Below are positions 1 to 8,831 of a stretch of DNA of 64,000 nucleotides, piece by piece. Source of the stretch: Halorussus gelatinilyticus (GTDB taxonomy: Archaea > Halobacteriota > Halobacteria > Halobacteriales > Haladaptataceae); the NCBI RefSeq assembly GCF_023238445.1, contig NZ_CP096658.1:248001-312000 (forward strand). Reading direction: 5' to 3'. Within the stretch, counting starts at the first letter, position 1, and every line of letters begins with the position of its first letter. The notes beneath the pieces are model-generated. The model ran no database searches and was not told where the DNA came from. It was given only the letters and a program-made list of their open reading frames with translations. The position numbers and the translations under genes were made by a program.

Positions 1-573
1 TTCTCGGTCGTCACCCCGGAGCCGAGACAGGTCGCCGACTTGGTCGCGTTCGTCCGCGGGAACCCCGCCGAAGCGTTCGCCCAGTCGTACACGCGAGACC
101 TCAACGGTCGCCTCCGCATCTCGACCGGCGACGCCCTCTACACTACTGCTGGCCGCGAACTACTGACGATAACCGACGACGACTGTGGCGTCCACGACAT
201 CATGTTCGGCCCCTGCACCGAGTGGATGCTCACCGACCGGCCGACCGACGAGGGGTACCAGAACGAACCCGGCGGCTGTCGGGAGAACCTCGCGCTCGCG
301 CTCGACGCATACGGACTGGACACCGCCGTCCCGAACACAATGAACGTGTTCCAGCGCTCGACGGTCACCGACCAAGTCCACTTCGACGTGCGCGAGAGTC
401 CGGCGTCGGCCGGCGACGCGGTGACGTTCCGGGCAGAGCGCGACGCCGTCGTCGCGGTGTCGGCCTGCTCGGCGAAGGGCGTCGCCAGCGGGACGACGCT
501 GACGCCCATCGACGTGGCCGTGTCCGACGGGACCGAGGTCTCGCTCGCCTCCGTCCACGACGACCGTCCGTGA
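1..573 (+). CDS. DUF1989 (urea carboxylase-associated type) protein, 3' part
   Basis: The reading frame is open from the first base of the window, so the start lies upstream and only about the last 190 codons are present. Recognisable family features are the segment GRELLTITDDDCGVHD, the Cys-containing stretch FGPCTEWMLTD, and GGCRENLALAL, followed by VPNTMNVFQ. These match the DUF1989 fold found in urea carboxylase-associated proteins, often encoded near amidohydrolases or urea and allophanate enzymes. The conserved Cys residues may bind a metal (inference). The biochemical role is not established. No partner gene can be seen because the upstream side is cut off. Confidence 0.85.
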   Translation, partial: FSVVTPEPRQVADLVAFVRGNPAEAFAQSYTRDLNGRLRISTGDALYTTAGRELLTITDDDCGVHDIMFGPCTEWMLTDRPTDEGYQNEPGGCRENLALALDAYGLDTAVPNTMNVFQRSTVTDQVHFDVRESPASAGDAVTFRAERDAVVAVSACSAKGVASGTTLTPIDVAVSDGTEVSLASVHDDRP

Positions 574-672
574 CGGTCCCCGCCCTCCCTCCAGACGAAT
601 TACCTGCATCGTGTCACCGTATATCACCGAGGCCACCGCGCTTAACTGCGCGAAATCCAAGGTAGAGCCAGA

Positions 673-1416
673 ATGAAGGGTCCTACCACTCGAACGCGAA
701 TCGAGTCCGCCATCCGCGAGAACGACCTCGCGGCGTGGAAGGCCGAACGCTACCGGGCGTTCCACCGGACTATGACCGACGAGGAGGCCCCGTTCCCGTG
801 CTACTTCGCGGTCGACGCCCACCGTGACGGCGATTTGCGTTACCTGTTCGCACCCTCCGCGACCACCGAGACCGGGAAATCGGTCGTGGCCGACGGTCTC
901 GCCCGATACCTCGACGGCGCGCGGGGTATCGCCGATATCACCGCACTCGCTGCCTTCTTCGAGTCGCCGGACGGAGACCTCTCGGTCGCCGACTACCGCG
1001 AACGCGTCTGGGACCTCCTCGCCGCGCTCCGCCGGAACGACCCGGAGCCGTGGCCGGACGACGTGCCGGCCGACCCCGACGACCCCGAGTGGGAGTTCTG
1101 TTACGCGGGCGAGCCGATGTTCGTCGTCGCTCGGGCACCGGCCTACGACCGGCGACACAGTCGTCACGCGCCCCACGGACTGGAACTCACCGTCCAGCCG
1201 AGATGGGTGTTCGACGGCCTCGGCAGCGACACGGAGGCCGGTCAGCAAGCGCGTGCGGTCATCCGGGAGCGACTGGATGAGTACGACAACGTGCCGCGCC
1301 ATCCCGCCATCGGTGACTACGGCGACCCGGACACCAGAGAGTGGAAACAGTACGTCCTCTCGGACGACAACGACGAGACGTTCGAGGAGTTCCCCGTGGA
1401 CAATTGGGACACCTGA
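673..1416 (+). CDS. YqcI/YcgG family protein
   Basis: A 247-residue soluble protein. The pattern FPCYFAVDAHRDGDLRYLF near the N terminus, the central ADYRERVWDLL segment, the Cys in EWEFCYAGEPMFVVARAPAY and the closing WKQYVLSDDN are typical of the YqcI/YcgG family (guanitoxin-type or unknown heme-oxygenase-like role in some bacteria; function in archaea unknown). The ATG is 11 nt after a GTAGAG-type stretch and no earlier in-frame start fits better. It lies 99 bp after the DUF1989 gene on the same strand but a shared transcript cannot be shown. It ends 40 bp from the convergent purF. Confidence 0.8.
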   Translation: MKGPTTRTRIESAIRENDLAAWKAERYRAFHRTMTDEEAPFPCYFAVDAHRDGDLRYLFAPSATTETGKSVVADGLARYLDGARGIADITALAAFFESPDGDLSVADYRERVWDLLAALRRNDPEPWPDDVPADPDDPEWEFCYAGEPMFVVARAPAYDRRHSRHAPHGLELTVQPRWVFDGLGSDTEAGQQARAVIRERLDEYDNVPRHPAIGDYGDPDTREWKQYVLSDDNDETFEEFPVDNWDT

Positions 1417-1456
1417 ACTGGCCGGTCGGACGCGATCGAGGGGAGAACGAGCGGGT

Positions 1457-3016
1457 TCAGTCGTCGGCTTGCGCGGGCGTGCCGACCTCGGGCCGGGAGA
1501 CGTCGCGGTCGGTCTCCTCGCCCTCGATGTCGTAGGGGTACTCGCCGGTGACACAGCCCATGCAGAGGTCCGCCCCGCTGGTGTCGAGCGCGTCGGCGAC
1601 CGCCTCCGTCGAGAGGTACGCGAGGCTGTCTGCCTCGATCGCCTCTCGAATCTCCTCGACGGACTTGTCCGCGGCGATGAGTTCCTCGCGGGTCGCCATG
1701 TCGATGCCCATGTAGCAGGGCGCGACGATGGGCGGGGCACCGACGCGCATGTGGACCTCCTCCGCGCCGCAGTCCTTGAGCAGGGCGACGAGTTGGGTCG
1801 AGGTGGTCCCGCGGACTATGGAGTCGTCGATGATGGTGACGGTCTTGCCCTCGACGGTGGACTTGATGGGGTTGAGTTTGAGGCGGACCGCGCGCTCGCG
1901 TTCGTCCTGTGTCGGCATGATGAACGTCCGGCCGACGTAGCGGTTCTTCATCAGGCCCTCGGCGAACTCGACGCCGGCACCGTCCTCGTGTTCGTCGTCC
2001 TCTTGGGCGGCCTCGGCGTACCCGGAGGCGAACGCGCGCCCCGAGTCGGGCACGGGCATCACGACGTCGGTGTCGATGCCGCTCTCCTCCCAGAGCTTGC
2101 GGCCCAACTCGCGGCGGACCTCGTAGACGAGGTGGTCGTCGATGACGCTGTCGGGGCGCGCGAAGTAGACGTGTTCGAAGAAGCAGTGTGCCGTGTTCTC
2201 GCGCTCGAACAGTTGGTAGGAGTCGAAGCCCTCGCCGTTCGGTTGGAGGACGACGAGTTCCCCCGGCCGCACGTCGCGGACGAGTTCGCCGTCGAGGGTA
2301 TCGATGGCCGCCGACTCGCTGGCGAGGACGTAGCCGTCGTCCAACTCGCCGATGCAGAGCGGGCGGTTGCCCTCGGGGTCCCGGACCCCCAGCACGGTGT
2401 CGTCGTGCATGATGGTCAGCGAGTACGAGCCGTGGATGCGGCCCATCGTGCGCTTGACGGCGCGCACGAGGTCGGCCTCCAGCAGGTTGCGCGCGAGGTC
2501 GTGGGCGATGACCTCGGTGTCGCCGTCGGAGGTGAACGCGTGGCCCTCGGCGGCCAACTCGTCGCGCACGTCCTCGGCGTTGACGAGGTTGCCGTTGTGG
2601 CTCAGTCCCAAGGCACCGCTCCGGAACGAGACCGTGAACGGTTGCGCGCAGGACTTGTCCACGCTCCCCGCGGTGGGGTACCGGACGTGGCCGATGCCCG
2701 CGCTCCCGCGCAGGGCCTCGATGTCGTCCTGGTCGAAGGCGTCGCCGACGAGTCCCATCTCGACGTGGTCGTGCTGTTGGAACCCGTCGTGGGTGACGAT
2801 GCCCGCCGACTCCTGTCCGCGGTGTTGGAGCGCGTACAGCGAGTAGTAGAGGGGGCGCGCGGCGTCCCGCTCGGCGAGCGAGACCCCGACGACGCCGCAC
2901 TTCTCGGTCGGACCCGACAGGTCCGGGCGACTCGCACCCGCTTCGGAGGGCGCTGACTCGCCCGTCTGGGCGTTCTCGGTCGAAGCGTTGCGGGCCGCGT
3001 CCCGGCCGTTTGGCAT
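1457..3016 (-). CDS. purF: Amidophosphoribosyltransferase (glutamine PRPP amidotransferase)
   Basis: First committed step of purine synthesis: PRPP plus glutamine gives 5-phosphoribosylamine. From the ATG at 3016 the protein has 519 residues. The Ntn-hydrolase nucleophile is Cys40 (EKCGVVGVS), so a 39-residue leader must be removed to expose it. The glutaminase half contains LQHRGQESAG and SHNGNLVN. The PRTase half carries VTIIDDSIVRGTTS near residues 392-405. Four cysteines matching the Bacillus-type 4Fe-4S ligands are visible (HCFFEHVYF, PCYMGID and the C-terminal CMGC), so an iron-sulfur cluster is expected. An in-frame extension to 3175 is possible but lies upstream of the TATA box, so 3016 was chosen. 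Confidence 0.96.
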   Translation of the reverse strand: MPNGRDAARNASTENAQTGESAPSEAGASRPDLSGPTEKCGVVGVSLAERDAARPLYYSLYALQHRGQESAGIVTHDGFQQHDHVEMGLVGDAFDQDDIEALRGSAGIGHVRYPTAGSVDKSCAQPFTVSFRSGALGLSHNGNLVNAEDVRDELAAEGHAFTSDGDTEVIAHDLARNLLEADLVRAVKRTMGRIHGSYSLTIMHDDTVLGVRDPEGNRPLCIGELDDGYVLASESAAIDTLDGELVRDVRPGELVVLQPNGEGFDSYQLFERENTAHCFFEHVYFARPDSVIDDHLVYEVRRELGRKLWEESGIDTDVVMPVPDSGRAFASGYAEAAQEDDEHEDGAGVEFAEGLMKNRYVGRTFIMPTQDERERAVRLKLNPIKSTVEGKTVTIIDDSIVRGTTSTQLVALLKDCGAEEVHMRVGAPPIVAPCYMGIDMATREELIAADKSVEEIREAIEADSLAYLSTEAVADALDTSGADLCMGCVTGEYPYDIEGEETDRDVSRPEVGTPAQADD

Positions 3017-3522
3017 GGGCGAAGCTACTGCGCCACCGTAGTAAAAACCCTCGCTATCGTGCCGAAAATCCCGACCGACGACTCGAATGTATGCACGTTC
3101 TCGCACACTTCCAGTTACAGCACTGAAACCTCCGATTCCGGCCTCGACGCCGCCCGACGATGGCGTCGGGCGCACTCAGTGACGCAGGCCACCGCAGCTG
3201 CGCTCGGTGACGGCTCCGCCAACGAACGCTCGACCGGCCAACCGAACCGTCTGGGTGGACCGAAAGGGGCCGCCCGGTCGCGTACAGTTCAGTCGTCTCA
3301 GCGACCTCTCTCCGGAGTGAACGCAGTGAGCGGAGGAGATGTAGCTGAGCGACCGCGAGCGGGCGGGGGCTTTCTGAAACGGCTTCGTTACGGCCGTCGC
3401 TGTTCCTGCGAGGCGTTCGGCGACGACTGTTCACGAGCAATCGAAAACCAAAACTCGAACGGACGTACCAGCGGCTACTCGATGTAGAGAGACCGCAGAG
3501 AGAAAGAAGCGTTCGAGTGCGA
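3017..3522. other. 500-bp intergenic stretch between purF and rpl37e
   Basis: No protein with family resemblance or normal haloarchaeal amino-acid composition was found on either strand. The only longer open frames are arginine- and serine-rich shadows. The stretch contains partly repeated blocks (CTCAGCGACCTCTC near 3298 and CTGAGCGACCGCGAG near 3344) and GC-rich segments able to fold. An untranslated RNA is possible, but no tRNA, SRP RNA or RNase P RNA signature was seen. Confidence 0.4.
3037..3047 (-). promoter_or_regulatory. Probable purF TATA box
   Basis: Read on the minus strand the segment is TTTTTACTACG, centred about 26 nt upstream of the purF start codon. This is the normal archaeal TATA spacing and implies a very short or absent 5' leader. 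It also argues against longer N-terminal extensions. Confidence 0.5.
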
Positions 3523-3696
3523 TTACTCGCCGGACTTGCTCTGCCACTCGTAGTCGCGGCGCTTCTTCGACTTACCGAAGCCGCAACTCGAACACTCCTT
3601 CTTTTTCGTGTGATACGACTTCTCGCCACACCGACGGCACTTCGTGTGGGTCGTGGTGTTCTTCTTCCCTTGGCTCGGGGTACCTGCACCAGTCAT
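3523..3696 (-). CDS. rpl37e: 50S ribosomal protein L37e
   Basis: A 57-residue basic protein of the large ribosomal subunit. Its translation starts [20 protein letters not shown] and contains the zinc ribbon CRRCG ... CSSCGFG, ending in [12 protein letters not shown]. Length, Lys/Arg content and the two CxxC knuckles are diagnostic of L37e. Its start codon overlaps the end of lsm by 4 nt (ATGA-type overlap), so the two are almost certainly co-transcribed and translationally coupled, an arrangement conserved in haloarchaea. Confidence 0.96.
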   Translation of the reverse strand: MTGAGTPSQGKKNTTTHTKCRRCGEKSYHTKKKECSSCGFGKSKKRRDYEWQSKSGE

Positions 3697-3884
3697 GGGT
3701 TAATCGAAACGAGGTTATCGCCGCGTATAATGGTTGTGTCTTCCTCCTCGGTGTCTTCCAGCACTAGATTCATGTGTTGGTCGTACCCGGTCAGGATGCC
3801 CTCGTACTCCTCGCCGCCTTTCAATCGCACCGTAACCTCCTCTTGCAGGGAGGCTTCCAGTACGTCGAGCGGTCGTCCACTCAT
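3693..3884 (-). CDS. lsm: LSm (Sm-like) RNA-binding protein
   Basis: A 63-residue Sm-fold protein that should form a heptameric ring binding U-rich RNA. Motif Sm1 spans [20 protein letters not shown] and NLVLED. The short Sm2 motif is [10 protein letters not shown] with the usual IRG-type RNA-binding residues. Haloarchaea typically carry this single, unusually short LSm with a compressed loop 4, as here. It overlaps rpl37e by 4 nt. A TATA-like element lies about 24-34 nt upstream. It probably acts in sRNA and tRNA metabolism (established for haloarchaeal Lsm). Confidence 0.95.
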   Translation of the reverse strand: MSGRPLDVLEASLQEEVTVRLKGGEEYEGILTGYDQHMNLVLEDTEEEDTTIIRGDNLVSINP

Positions 3885-3906
3885 ATCAGTATCGCCACCC
3901 GTCGAA

Positions 3907-3917
3907 GTCTTAAACGT
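3907..3917 (-). promoter_or_regulatory. Probable lsm-rpl37e TATA box
   Basis: On the minus strand this reads CGTTTAAGACT, a good haloarchaeal TATA box centred about 28 nt upstream of the lsm ATG at 3884. The spacing predicts a leaderless or near-leaderless lsm-rpl37e mRNA. Confidence 0.55.
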
Positions 3918-4016
3918 ACCGGAAACGGCTCTCTGGAGGAAAGTTTCATCACGCGCGCTCAGAATTGAATTGTTGACAGGTCGGGGGCGAACGTCTCGTC
4001 TCGACCGGCGACCGAC

Positions 4017-6824
4017 TCACCGCGCCCACTCGACCATCCGCGAGTAGAGGTCGTCAGTTCGCAGGGCCTCCTCGTCGCCGACCAGCACGAGCGACTTCTT
4101 GGCGCGCGATAACGCCACGTTCACCCGGCGGTAGTCCTCGAAGATGGGGCTGTCGAGGTCCTGCGTGGCGACGAACGAGACGACGACGACCTCTTTGCTC
4201 GAGCCCTGAAACCGGTCCACCGTGTCCACCGTCACCGCGTCGGGGACCCGGCGACCGATTTCTGCAACCTGCGCGCGGAACGGCGCGATGACGCCGATTT
4301 CGGCCGGTTCGAGCCCCGCCGCGACGAACTCGCCGACGACCTCGGCCACGCGCTCGGCCTCGATTGGGTTGGTGTTGCCCTCGGTACGGCCGTCCGGGTC
4401 CAGGAACGAGACGCCCCCGCGCCCGCGCAGTTCTGCGGACACCTCCGTCTCGGCGACGTGCGGCAGGTCCGCGAGGCGCTGGGCGGCCACCTCGCCCGTC
4501 GCAGGGCGCAACTCGCCGTCGTAGAACTCGCGGGAGGAGAACGCCTGAATCCGCTGGCTCATCCGGTACTGGCGGTCGAGCATCACGCCCGCCTCGGGCG
4601 ACTGTTCGATGAGGCGCTCGAACAGCGAGGTCGAGAGGTCGTTTTCGGTTCGGACGACGGGCGGCAACTGCTGGTGGTCGCCGACCAGCACGAACCGGTC
4701 GGCGAGGTTCACCGCCGCGAGCGTGTTGGGTTCGGTGAGTTGGGACGCCTCGTCCACCAGCGCCGCGTCGAACGACTGTTCGCGCATGATTCGAGAGCCG
4801 CAGGTCGCGGTCGTGGCCGCGACGACGCTCGCGTCGCGCAGTTTCGCGACGCGCTCGCCGGGGTCGCCCGCCTGCTCCAGTCGCAGGTCCTGCATGTCCT
4901 CGCGGACGCCGCTCTCGGTGCCGACGCGCACGATGTCCTCGAAGCCCTGTTCGCGGAGGGCTTCGAGCGCGTTGTCCACCGCGCGGTTCGTGAAGGCGGA
5001 GAGGAGGACGCGCTCGCCCCCTCCGGCGGTTTCACCGCCTCCGGTTCGAGGCGAGTCCGTCGCCTCGCCCTGCTCGACCATCGCGCGAATCGTCCTCGCG
5101 ATGGTGTAGGTCTTGCCCGTGCCGGGCGGCCCGTGGACCAGCGCGAAGTCCTCGGCGTTCACCGCGAGGTTCACCGCGTCGTTCTGCGCTTCGTTGTTGT
5201 CGATGTACGTCTTGTGGGCGTCCGCGAACTCGGGGTTCGCCCGGTCGAACAGCACGTCCTTCCGTCGCTCGTCGCCCTTCAGCAGGAAATCGTGCAGAGC
5301 GGTCAGCATTCGGTCGGCCGAGAGTTCGGAGGGGTAGACGTCGAGTCGCCGCAACTCGACCGGTTCGTCGGCCGTGACGACGATTTCGTCGCCCAACCGT
5401 TCGACTCTGGCCAGCTCGGCGTGACCGTTCACCGGGTCGCCGTCGCTGGCCAGCACCACGTCGCCCTCCCGGATTTTCGACACCGCGGCCCCCGCGCGCT
5501 CGGCGCGCATCTCCCATCGGCCGCCGTCGAGTTGACGCCGGTCCGTCGGGTCGAGGTCGATGAGCGCGCGGTCGTCGTCGGCGCGCTCGGCGGCGGTCTG
5601 CTCCCAGAGTTTCGCGTACTCGGCGTGGGTCGCCCGGCGCTCCTCCTCGATTAGTCGGTAGATGCGGTCGAAGTAGTCGCGCTCCTCCTCGGGAATCGCG
5701 GTCCCGATTTGGCCGGCCTTCGACTCCTGGTCGAGTCGGCCCGAGACCACCATGCAGGTGTCCTGCTCGAAGCAGTACTCGCAGGTCGCGTCGGCCTCGT
5801 AGCCGGTCGGGACGCCGGGGTTCTCCCGGTCCGACGCGTCGGAGTTGACCGCTTCGTACTCCATCGCCGCGATTTCGTTGCGCGTGCGGACGACGAAATC
5901 GAGGAGACCGTCGCCGATGGTGAACTCCTTGGCCGGCGAGAGGTCGCCGTCTTCCTCGGTCCGGTCGAGCGCGGAGTTCTTGGTGTACAGCAGCGTGCCG
6001 GTGTCGGCGGGCACGCCCTTCTCCTGGAGGAGTAGGGCGTAGCAGGCCGCCTGAATCTTGTCTTGAAACCGGGGGTCGCGCTTGAGGTTCTTGCCGGTCT
6101 TCAGTTCGACCGGCATCCCCCTGCGGAGCGCGTCGGCCCGACCCTTGATGCCGAACCGCTCGCTGATGAGCGTCTGCTCGCTCCGCCAGTCGTCATTATG
6201 CGACCACGTCGCATCGCTCGATGAGCTTTGCTCATCGGTGTCTTCCGTCAGGGCACCCTGCGCGAGCCACCCCTCTATCGCGGCGGCGTTCTGGCGGACC
6301 TCCTCGGCCACCTCGTCGCGCTCGCGGCCGAGCAAGCCGAGTTCGAGCCCGGCCTCCGCGACGCGCTCGTCGATGGACTCGTCCAAGTCCCTGCCCCGGA
6401 GCAGGTCGCCGAACACCTCGTGGACGATGGTCCCCTTGACGACCGGGTACGCCAGCGGGATGCCCGAGAGTTTATTGAGGTAGTACATCCGTGGGCACTG
6501 GACCCACGACCGGACGTCGGTCACGTCCACGAGGAACGAGGGTTCCACGACGACGTAGGAGTCCTTGCCCGTCGAGTAGGTCGTCTCGCCGCGGTACTCG
6601 TCCTCCTCGACGTTGGTGACGAGCAATTCCATGCCGACGTCGAGGAGGTCGGCGCTCTCGGTCCACTTGCCCCACAGCGTGACCGTCTTGTGGTCCGCCT
6701 TCCCCGCGGCCCCGCCGTGGCCGTCGTCCTCGCGAACCGTCACCTCCGCGAGGTCGCGCTCGCCGTACTGCGTGCTGACCGTACGGACCTCTCCGACTTC
6801 CGCGACTTCTCCCCGAACGTTCAC
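4017..6824 (-). CDS. Dna2-like nuclease-helicase (OB fold + Cas4-type nuclease + SF1 helicase)
   Basis: A 935-residue DNA-processing enzyme. Residues 1-95 look like an OB-fold ssDNA-binding module. Residues about 97-370 form a RecB/Cas4-type nuclease: first Fe-S cysteine at 110 (SWVQCPRMYY), nuclease motif ELKTGKN, and three closing cysteines in CEYCFEQDTC. The C-terminal superfamily 1 helicase has Walker A GPPGTGKT near 565, Walker B LVDEASQLTE, QYRMSQRIQ, DTVDRFQGSSKEVVVVS and VNVALSRAKKSLVLVGD. This architecture matches archaeal Dna2, which acts in Okazaki-flap processing and end resection. It lies about 0.7 kb from orc1 and the proposed origin, on the same strand as orc1. Confidence 0.9.
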   Translation of the reverse strand: MNVRGEVAEVGEVRTVSTQYGERDLAEVTVREDDGHGGAAGKADHKTVTLWGKWTESADLLDVGMELLVTNVEEDEYRGETTYSTGKDSYVVVEPSFLVDVTDVRSWVQCPRMYYLNKLSGIPLAYPVVKGTIVHEVFGDLLRGRDLDESIDERVAEAGLELGLLGRERDEVAEEVRQNAAAIEGWLAQGALTEDTDEQSSSSDATWSHNDDWRSEQTLISERFGIKGRADALRRGMPVELKTGKNLKRDPRFQDKIQAACYALLLQEKGVPADTGTLLYTKNSALDRTEEDGDLSPAKEFTIGDGLLDFVVRTRNEIAAMEYEAVNSDASDRENPGVPTGYEADATCEYCFEQDTCMVVSGRLDQESKAGQIGTAIPEEERDYFDRIYRLIEEERRATHAEYAKLWEQTAAERADDDRALIDLDPTDRRQLDGGRWEMRAERAGAAVSKIREGDVVLASDGDPVNGHAELARVERLGDEIVVTADEPVELRRLDVYPSELSADRMLTALHDFLLKGDERRKDVLFDRANPEFADAHKTYIDNNEAQNDAVNLAVNAEDFALVHGPPGTGKTYTIARTIRAMVEQGEATDSPRTGGGETAGGGERVLLSAFTNRAVDNALEALREQGFEDIVRVGTESGVREDMQDLRLEQAGDPGERVAKLRDASVVAATTATCGSRIMREQSFDAALVDEASQLTEPNTLAAVNLADRFVLVGDHQQLPPVVRTENDLSTSLFERLIEQSPEAGVMLDRQYRMSQRIQAFSSREFYDGELRPATGEVAAQRLADLPHVAETEVSAELRGRGGVSFLDPDGRTEGNTNPIEAERVAEVVGEFVAAGLEPAEIGVIAPFRAQVAEIGRRVPDAVTVDTVDRFQGSSKEVVVVSFVATQDLDSPIFEDYRRVNVALSRAKKSLVLVGDEEALRTDDLYSRMVEWAR

Positions 6825-6994
6825 GAAGTTGGGTAGCGCCCGCCGGTAGAAAAATCCCTTCGGTCGGCGGTGGGGTCGGCGGTCGGATGGTCAGACGGCG
6901 ATTGCCGGTAAACTCGTTCGGACCGCGACGAAGAAAGCGGAGGGTGGTCAGCGGGCGATACTACTCGGGAGTTCGGCGGGTGCGACTCGCGTTC

Positions 6995-7090
6995 TCAGTC
7001 GGCACCGTAGGGCAGGACGTGCCCGCACGCCGAACAGGACTCGTAACCGTGTGCGTCTACGATTTCACCGCTGCACTCTGGGCATCTCAT
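6995..7090 (-). CDS. 31-residue zinc-ribbon mini-protein
   Basis: The translation is short: MRCPECSGEIVDAHGYE, then a second knuckle CSACGHVLPYG, then stop. Two paired CxxC motifs separated by 13 residues form a complete rubredoxin-like or zinc-ribbon site. Such 30-60 residue zinc-finger proteins are abundant in haloarchaea. No target or function is known. The ATG is 170 nt upstream of nothing else coding on this strand, so it is probably monocistronic. Confidence 0.6.
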   Translation of the reverse strand: MRCPECSGEIVDAHGYESCSACGHVLPYGAD

Positions 7091-7246
7091 CGTGAGCGAC
7101 GGTAGCCGAGACGAGGGTAAAAGCCTTCCTATAATATTGGTTATTTCGTTTAGTCTGTATTAGGAGCCCTATTATTTCATGCTGCCAAGCGAGAACCATC
7201 GCACGTCAGCTGTCGGCGAAAAGCATTGAGAAGGCCTTTCCTGCCG

Positions 7247-7423
7247 CTATCCGGACCAGCCGGCGCAGATATCGTCGTTGACGTTGCTCCGCCACGTCTC
7301 GAAGCCGTCCTCGCAGTCGGGGTTATCGTGGATGTGGTCGATGAAGCCCGCGCCGGGGTTCCGGAGTTCACTGCCGCAGAAGGGGCAGTCGTTCGGGTCG
7401 TTCCACGTCGGTGTCGTTGACAT
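7247..7423 (-). CDS. 58-residue conserved haloarchaeal zinc-finger-like protein
   Basis: The translation begins MSTTPTWNDPNDCPFCGSE and continues with GAGFIDHIHDNPDCEDGFETW, ending DDICAGWSG. A CPFC knuckle followed by HxH and a later Cys gives a possible C2H2-like or mixed zinc site. The pattern NDPNxCPFCGxEL...GFIDHIxxNPxC is one I recognise from a small haloarchaeal family of unknown function (family number uncertain). A TATA-like AACTTATACGCC lies about 30 nt upstream of the ATG. It sits between the 31-residue zinc protein and orc1 on the same strand. Confidence 0.75.
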   Translation of the reverse strand: MSTTPTWNDPNDCPFCGSELRNPGAGFIDHIHDNPDCEDGFETWRSNVNDDICAGWSG

Positions 7424-7565
7424 GGATAGTACGCCGACGTTCTGGCGTATAAGTTCTGTGCAGGTATATCTAAAATACCTTAGTTGGCATAATATAGCCC
7501 TAATATTCTCGTTTCGACGAAGCGATTCGCAGCGTAGTGCCGGATCCGGCGAGCCGTGAGACGCC

Positions 7566-8795
7566 TCAGATGCCGAGGTCCGCGATTCGGGAGTCCCGGT
7601 TGAGGACCTTCTTGACGATTTCCGGCTCTTCGAGCAGTCGGTGTTTGGTGTGGACGCCTCGGCCGCGACCCCGGCCCTTCGTCTCGGAGTTGATGACGTT
7701 CAGGAAGTCCTGTTCCTGGAGAATCTCTTGGACGCGGCGCTCGGAGAGCGGGTCCATGTCGAGGTCCGACGCGATGGTCTGGTACTGCCGGTAGATCTGC
7801 TGGGTCGGGAACTGGTCGCGGGGCTTGTTCTCGGTCAGGAGAGTCAGCGCGAGCAGGATGGCCTTCGCCTGCGTCGGCGCGCCCTCGATGAGTTCGGCGA
7901 AGCGGTCGGCCTCGGTCTTCTCCTTGGCGGCGTAGACGTGTTCCTCGGTGACCACTTCGTCCTCCTGCTTGGTGGCGATTCGGCCCGCGTTTCGCAGGAT
8001 GTCGATGGCCTTCCGCGCGTCGCCGTGTTCCTGGGCGGCGAGTGCGGCGGTGAGCGGAACCGCGTCGTCCGAGAGGACGCCGTCGCGGAACGCGTCGGCG
8101 CGATTCTGGAGGATGTCCACGAGTTGGTGGGCGTCGTAGGGCGGGAAGACCAACTCGTCGTGGGCGAAACTCGACTTGACGCGCTCGTTGAGTTCGTCCG
8201 GGAAGTCGATCTTGTTCGAGATGCCGATGATGCCGATAGTCGAGTCGGTGACACGGCGGTTCTCGCCCGCGCGAGAGAGTTTCCGGAGGACTTCGTCGTC
8301 CTCCAGCATGTCGATTTCGTCGAGGATGACGATGACCACGTCGCTACAGGTGTCGATTATCTGCCAGAGTCGGTCGTAGTAGTCGCCGGTGCCGAGACCC
8401 CGCTGGGGAACCTTGATGCCGGTCTCGTTCGGGTCGTTGAGTTCGCGCCCGATGGTCTTGATGACCGACGCCTCGGTGGTCTGTTCGCCGCAGTCGATGA
8501 AAGCGGTGCGGACGTTCACGCCCTCGTGTTCGGCCTCGTTCTCGACGCGCTTGGAGACGCTCCGGGAGATGAGCGACTTGCCGGTCCCCGTCTTACCGAA
8601 GATGAAGAGGTGGGTCGGCTCCTGCCCGAAAATCGCGGGATTGAGTGCCTCGGCGACTTTCTGCATGTGCTCGTCGCGCCCTACGATGCGGTTCGGGCCG
8701 GGGAGGTGAGAGATGCGCAACAGATCCTCGTCCGCGAATATCGGCTCGTCGTAGCGAAACAGGGGGTCCCTCTCGCCGTCGTCGTCGGTAGCCAT
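7566..8795 (-). CDS. orc1/cdc6: Orc1/Cdc6 replication initiator
   Basis: A 409-residue AAA+ origin-binding ATPase. Walker A GKTGTGKS is at about residues 66-73 and Walker B VVIVILDEIDML at about 152-163. A sensor-type segment GIIGISNKIDF follows, and a C-terminal winged helix (residues about 320-400, with SERRVQEILQEQDFL) should bind DNA. The start MATDDDGERDPLF at 8795 is preferred because a TATA box at 8820-8831 places the transcription start near this codon. An ATG at 8810 would lie at or before the RNA start. The gene reads away from a repeat-rich intergenic region that looks like its cognate origin. Which of the several haloarchaeal Orc paralogues this is cannot be settled here. Confidence 0.95.
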   Translation of the reverse strand: MATDDDGERDPLFRYDEPIFADEDLLRISHLPGPNRIVGRDEHMQKVAEALNPAIFGQEPTHLFIFGKTGTGKSLISRSVSKRVENEAEHEGVNVRTAFIDCGEQTTEASVIKTIGRELNDPNETGIKVPQRGLGTGDYYDRLWQIIDTCSDVVIVILDEIDMLEDDEVLRKLSRAGENRRVTDSTIGIIGISNKIDFPDELNERVKSSFAHDELVFPPYDAHQLVDILQNRADAFRDGVLSDDAVPLTAALAAQEHGDARKAIDILRNAGRIATKQEDEVVTEEHVYAAKEKTEADRFAELIEGAPTQAKAILLALTLLTENKPRDQFPTQQIYRQYQTIASDLDMDPLSERRVQEILQEQDFLNVINSETKGRGRGRGVHTKHRLLEEPEIVKKVLNRDSRIADLGI

Positions 8796-8819
8796 CAGTT
8801 GCCACTGCATTCGTACTTC

Positions 8820-8831
8820 AACATATAAATG
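8820..8831 (-). promoter_or_regulatory. Probable orc1 TATA box
   Basis: Minus-strand CCATTTATATGT, centred about 30 nt upstream of the orc1 start at 8795. The first ORB-like repeat (8844-8856) lies directly upstream of this box, so binding of Orc1 there could autoregulate orc1 transcription (inference). Confidence 0.6.

Noticed and set aside
824-2956. A 710-codon + strand open frame over the YqcI gene and purF.
   Set aside because: First half is Arg/Thr/Ser-rich shadow of the YqcI/YcgG gene; second half is antisense to purF. No family resemblance.
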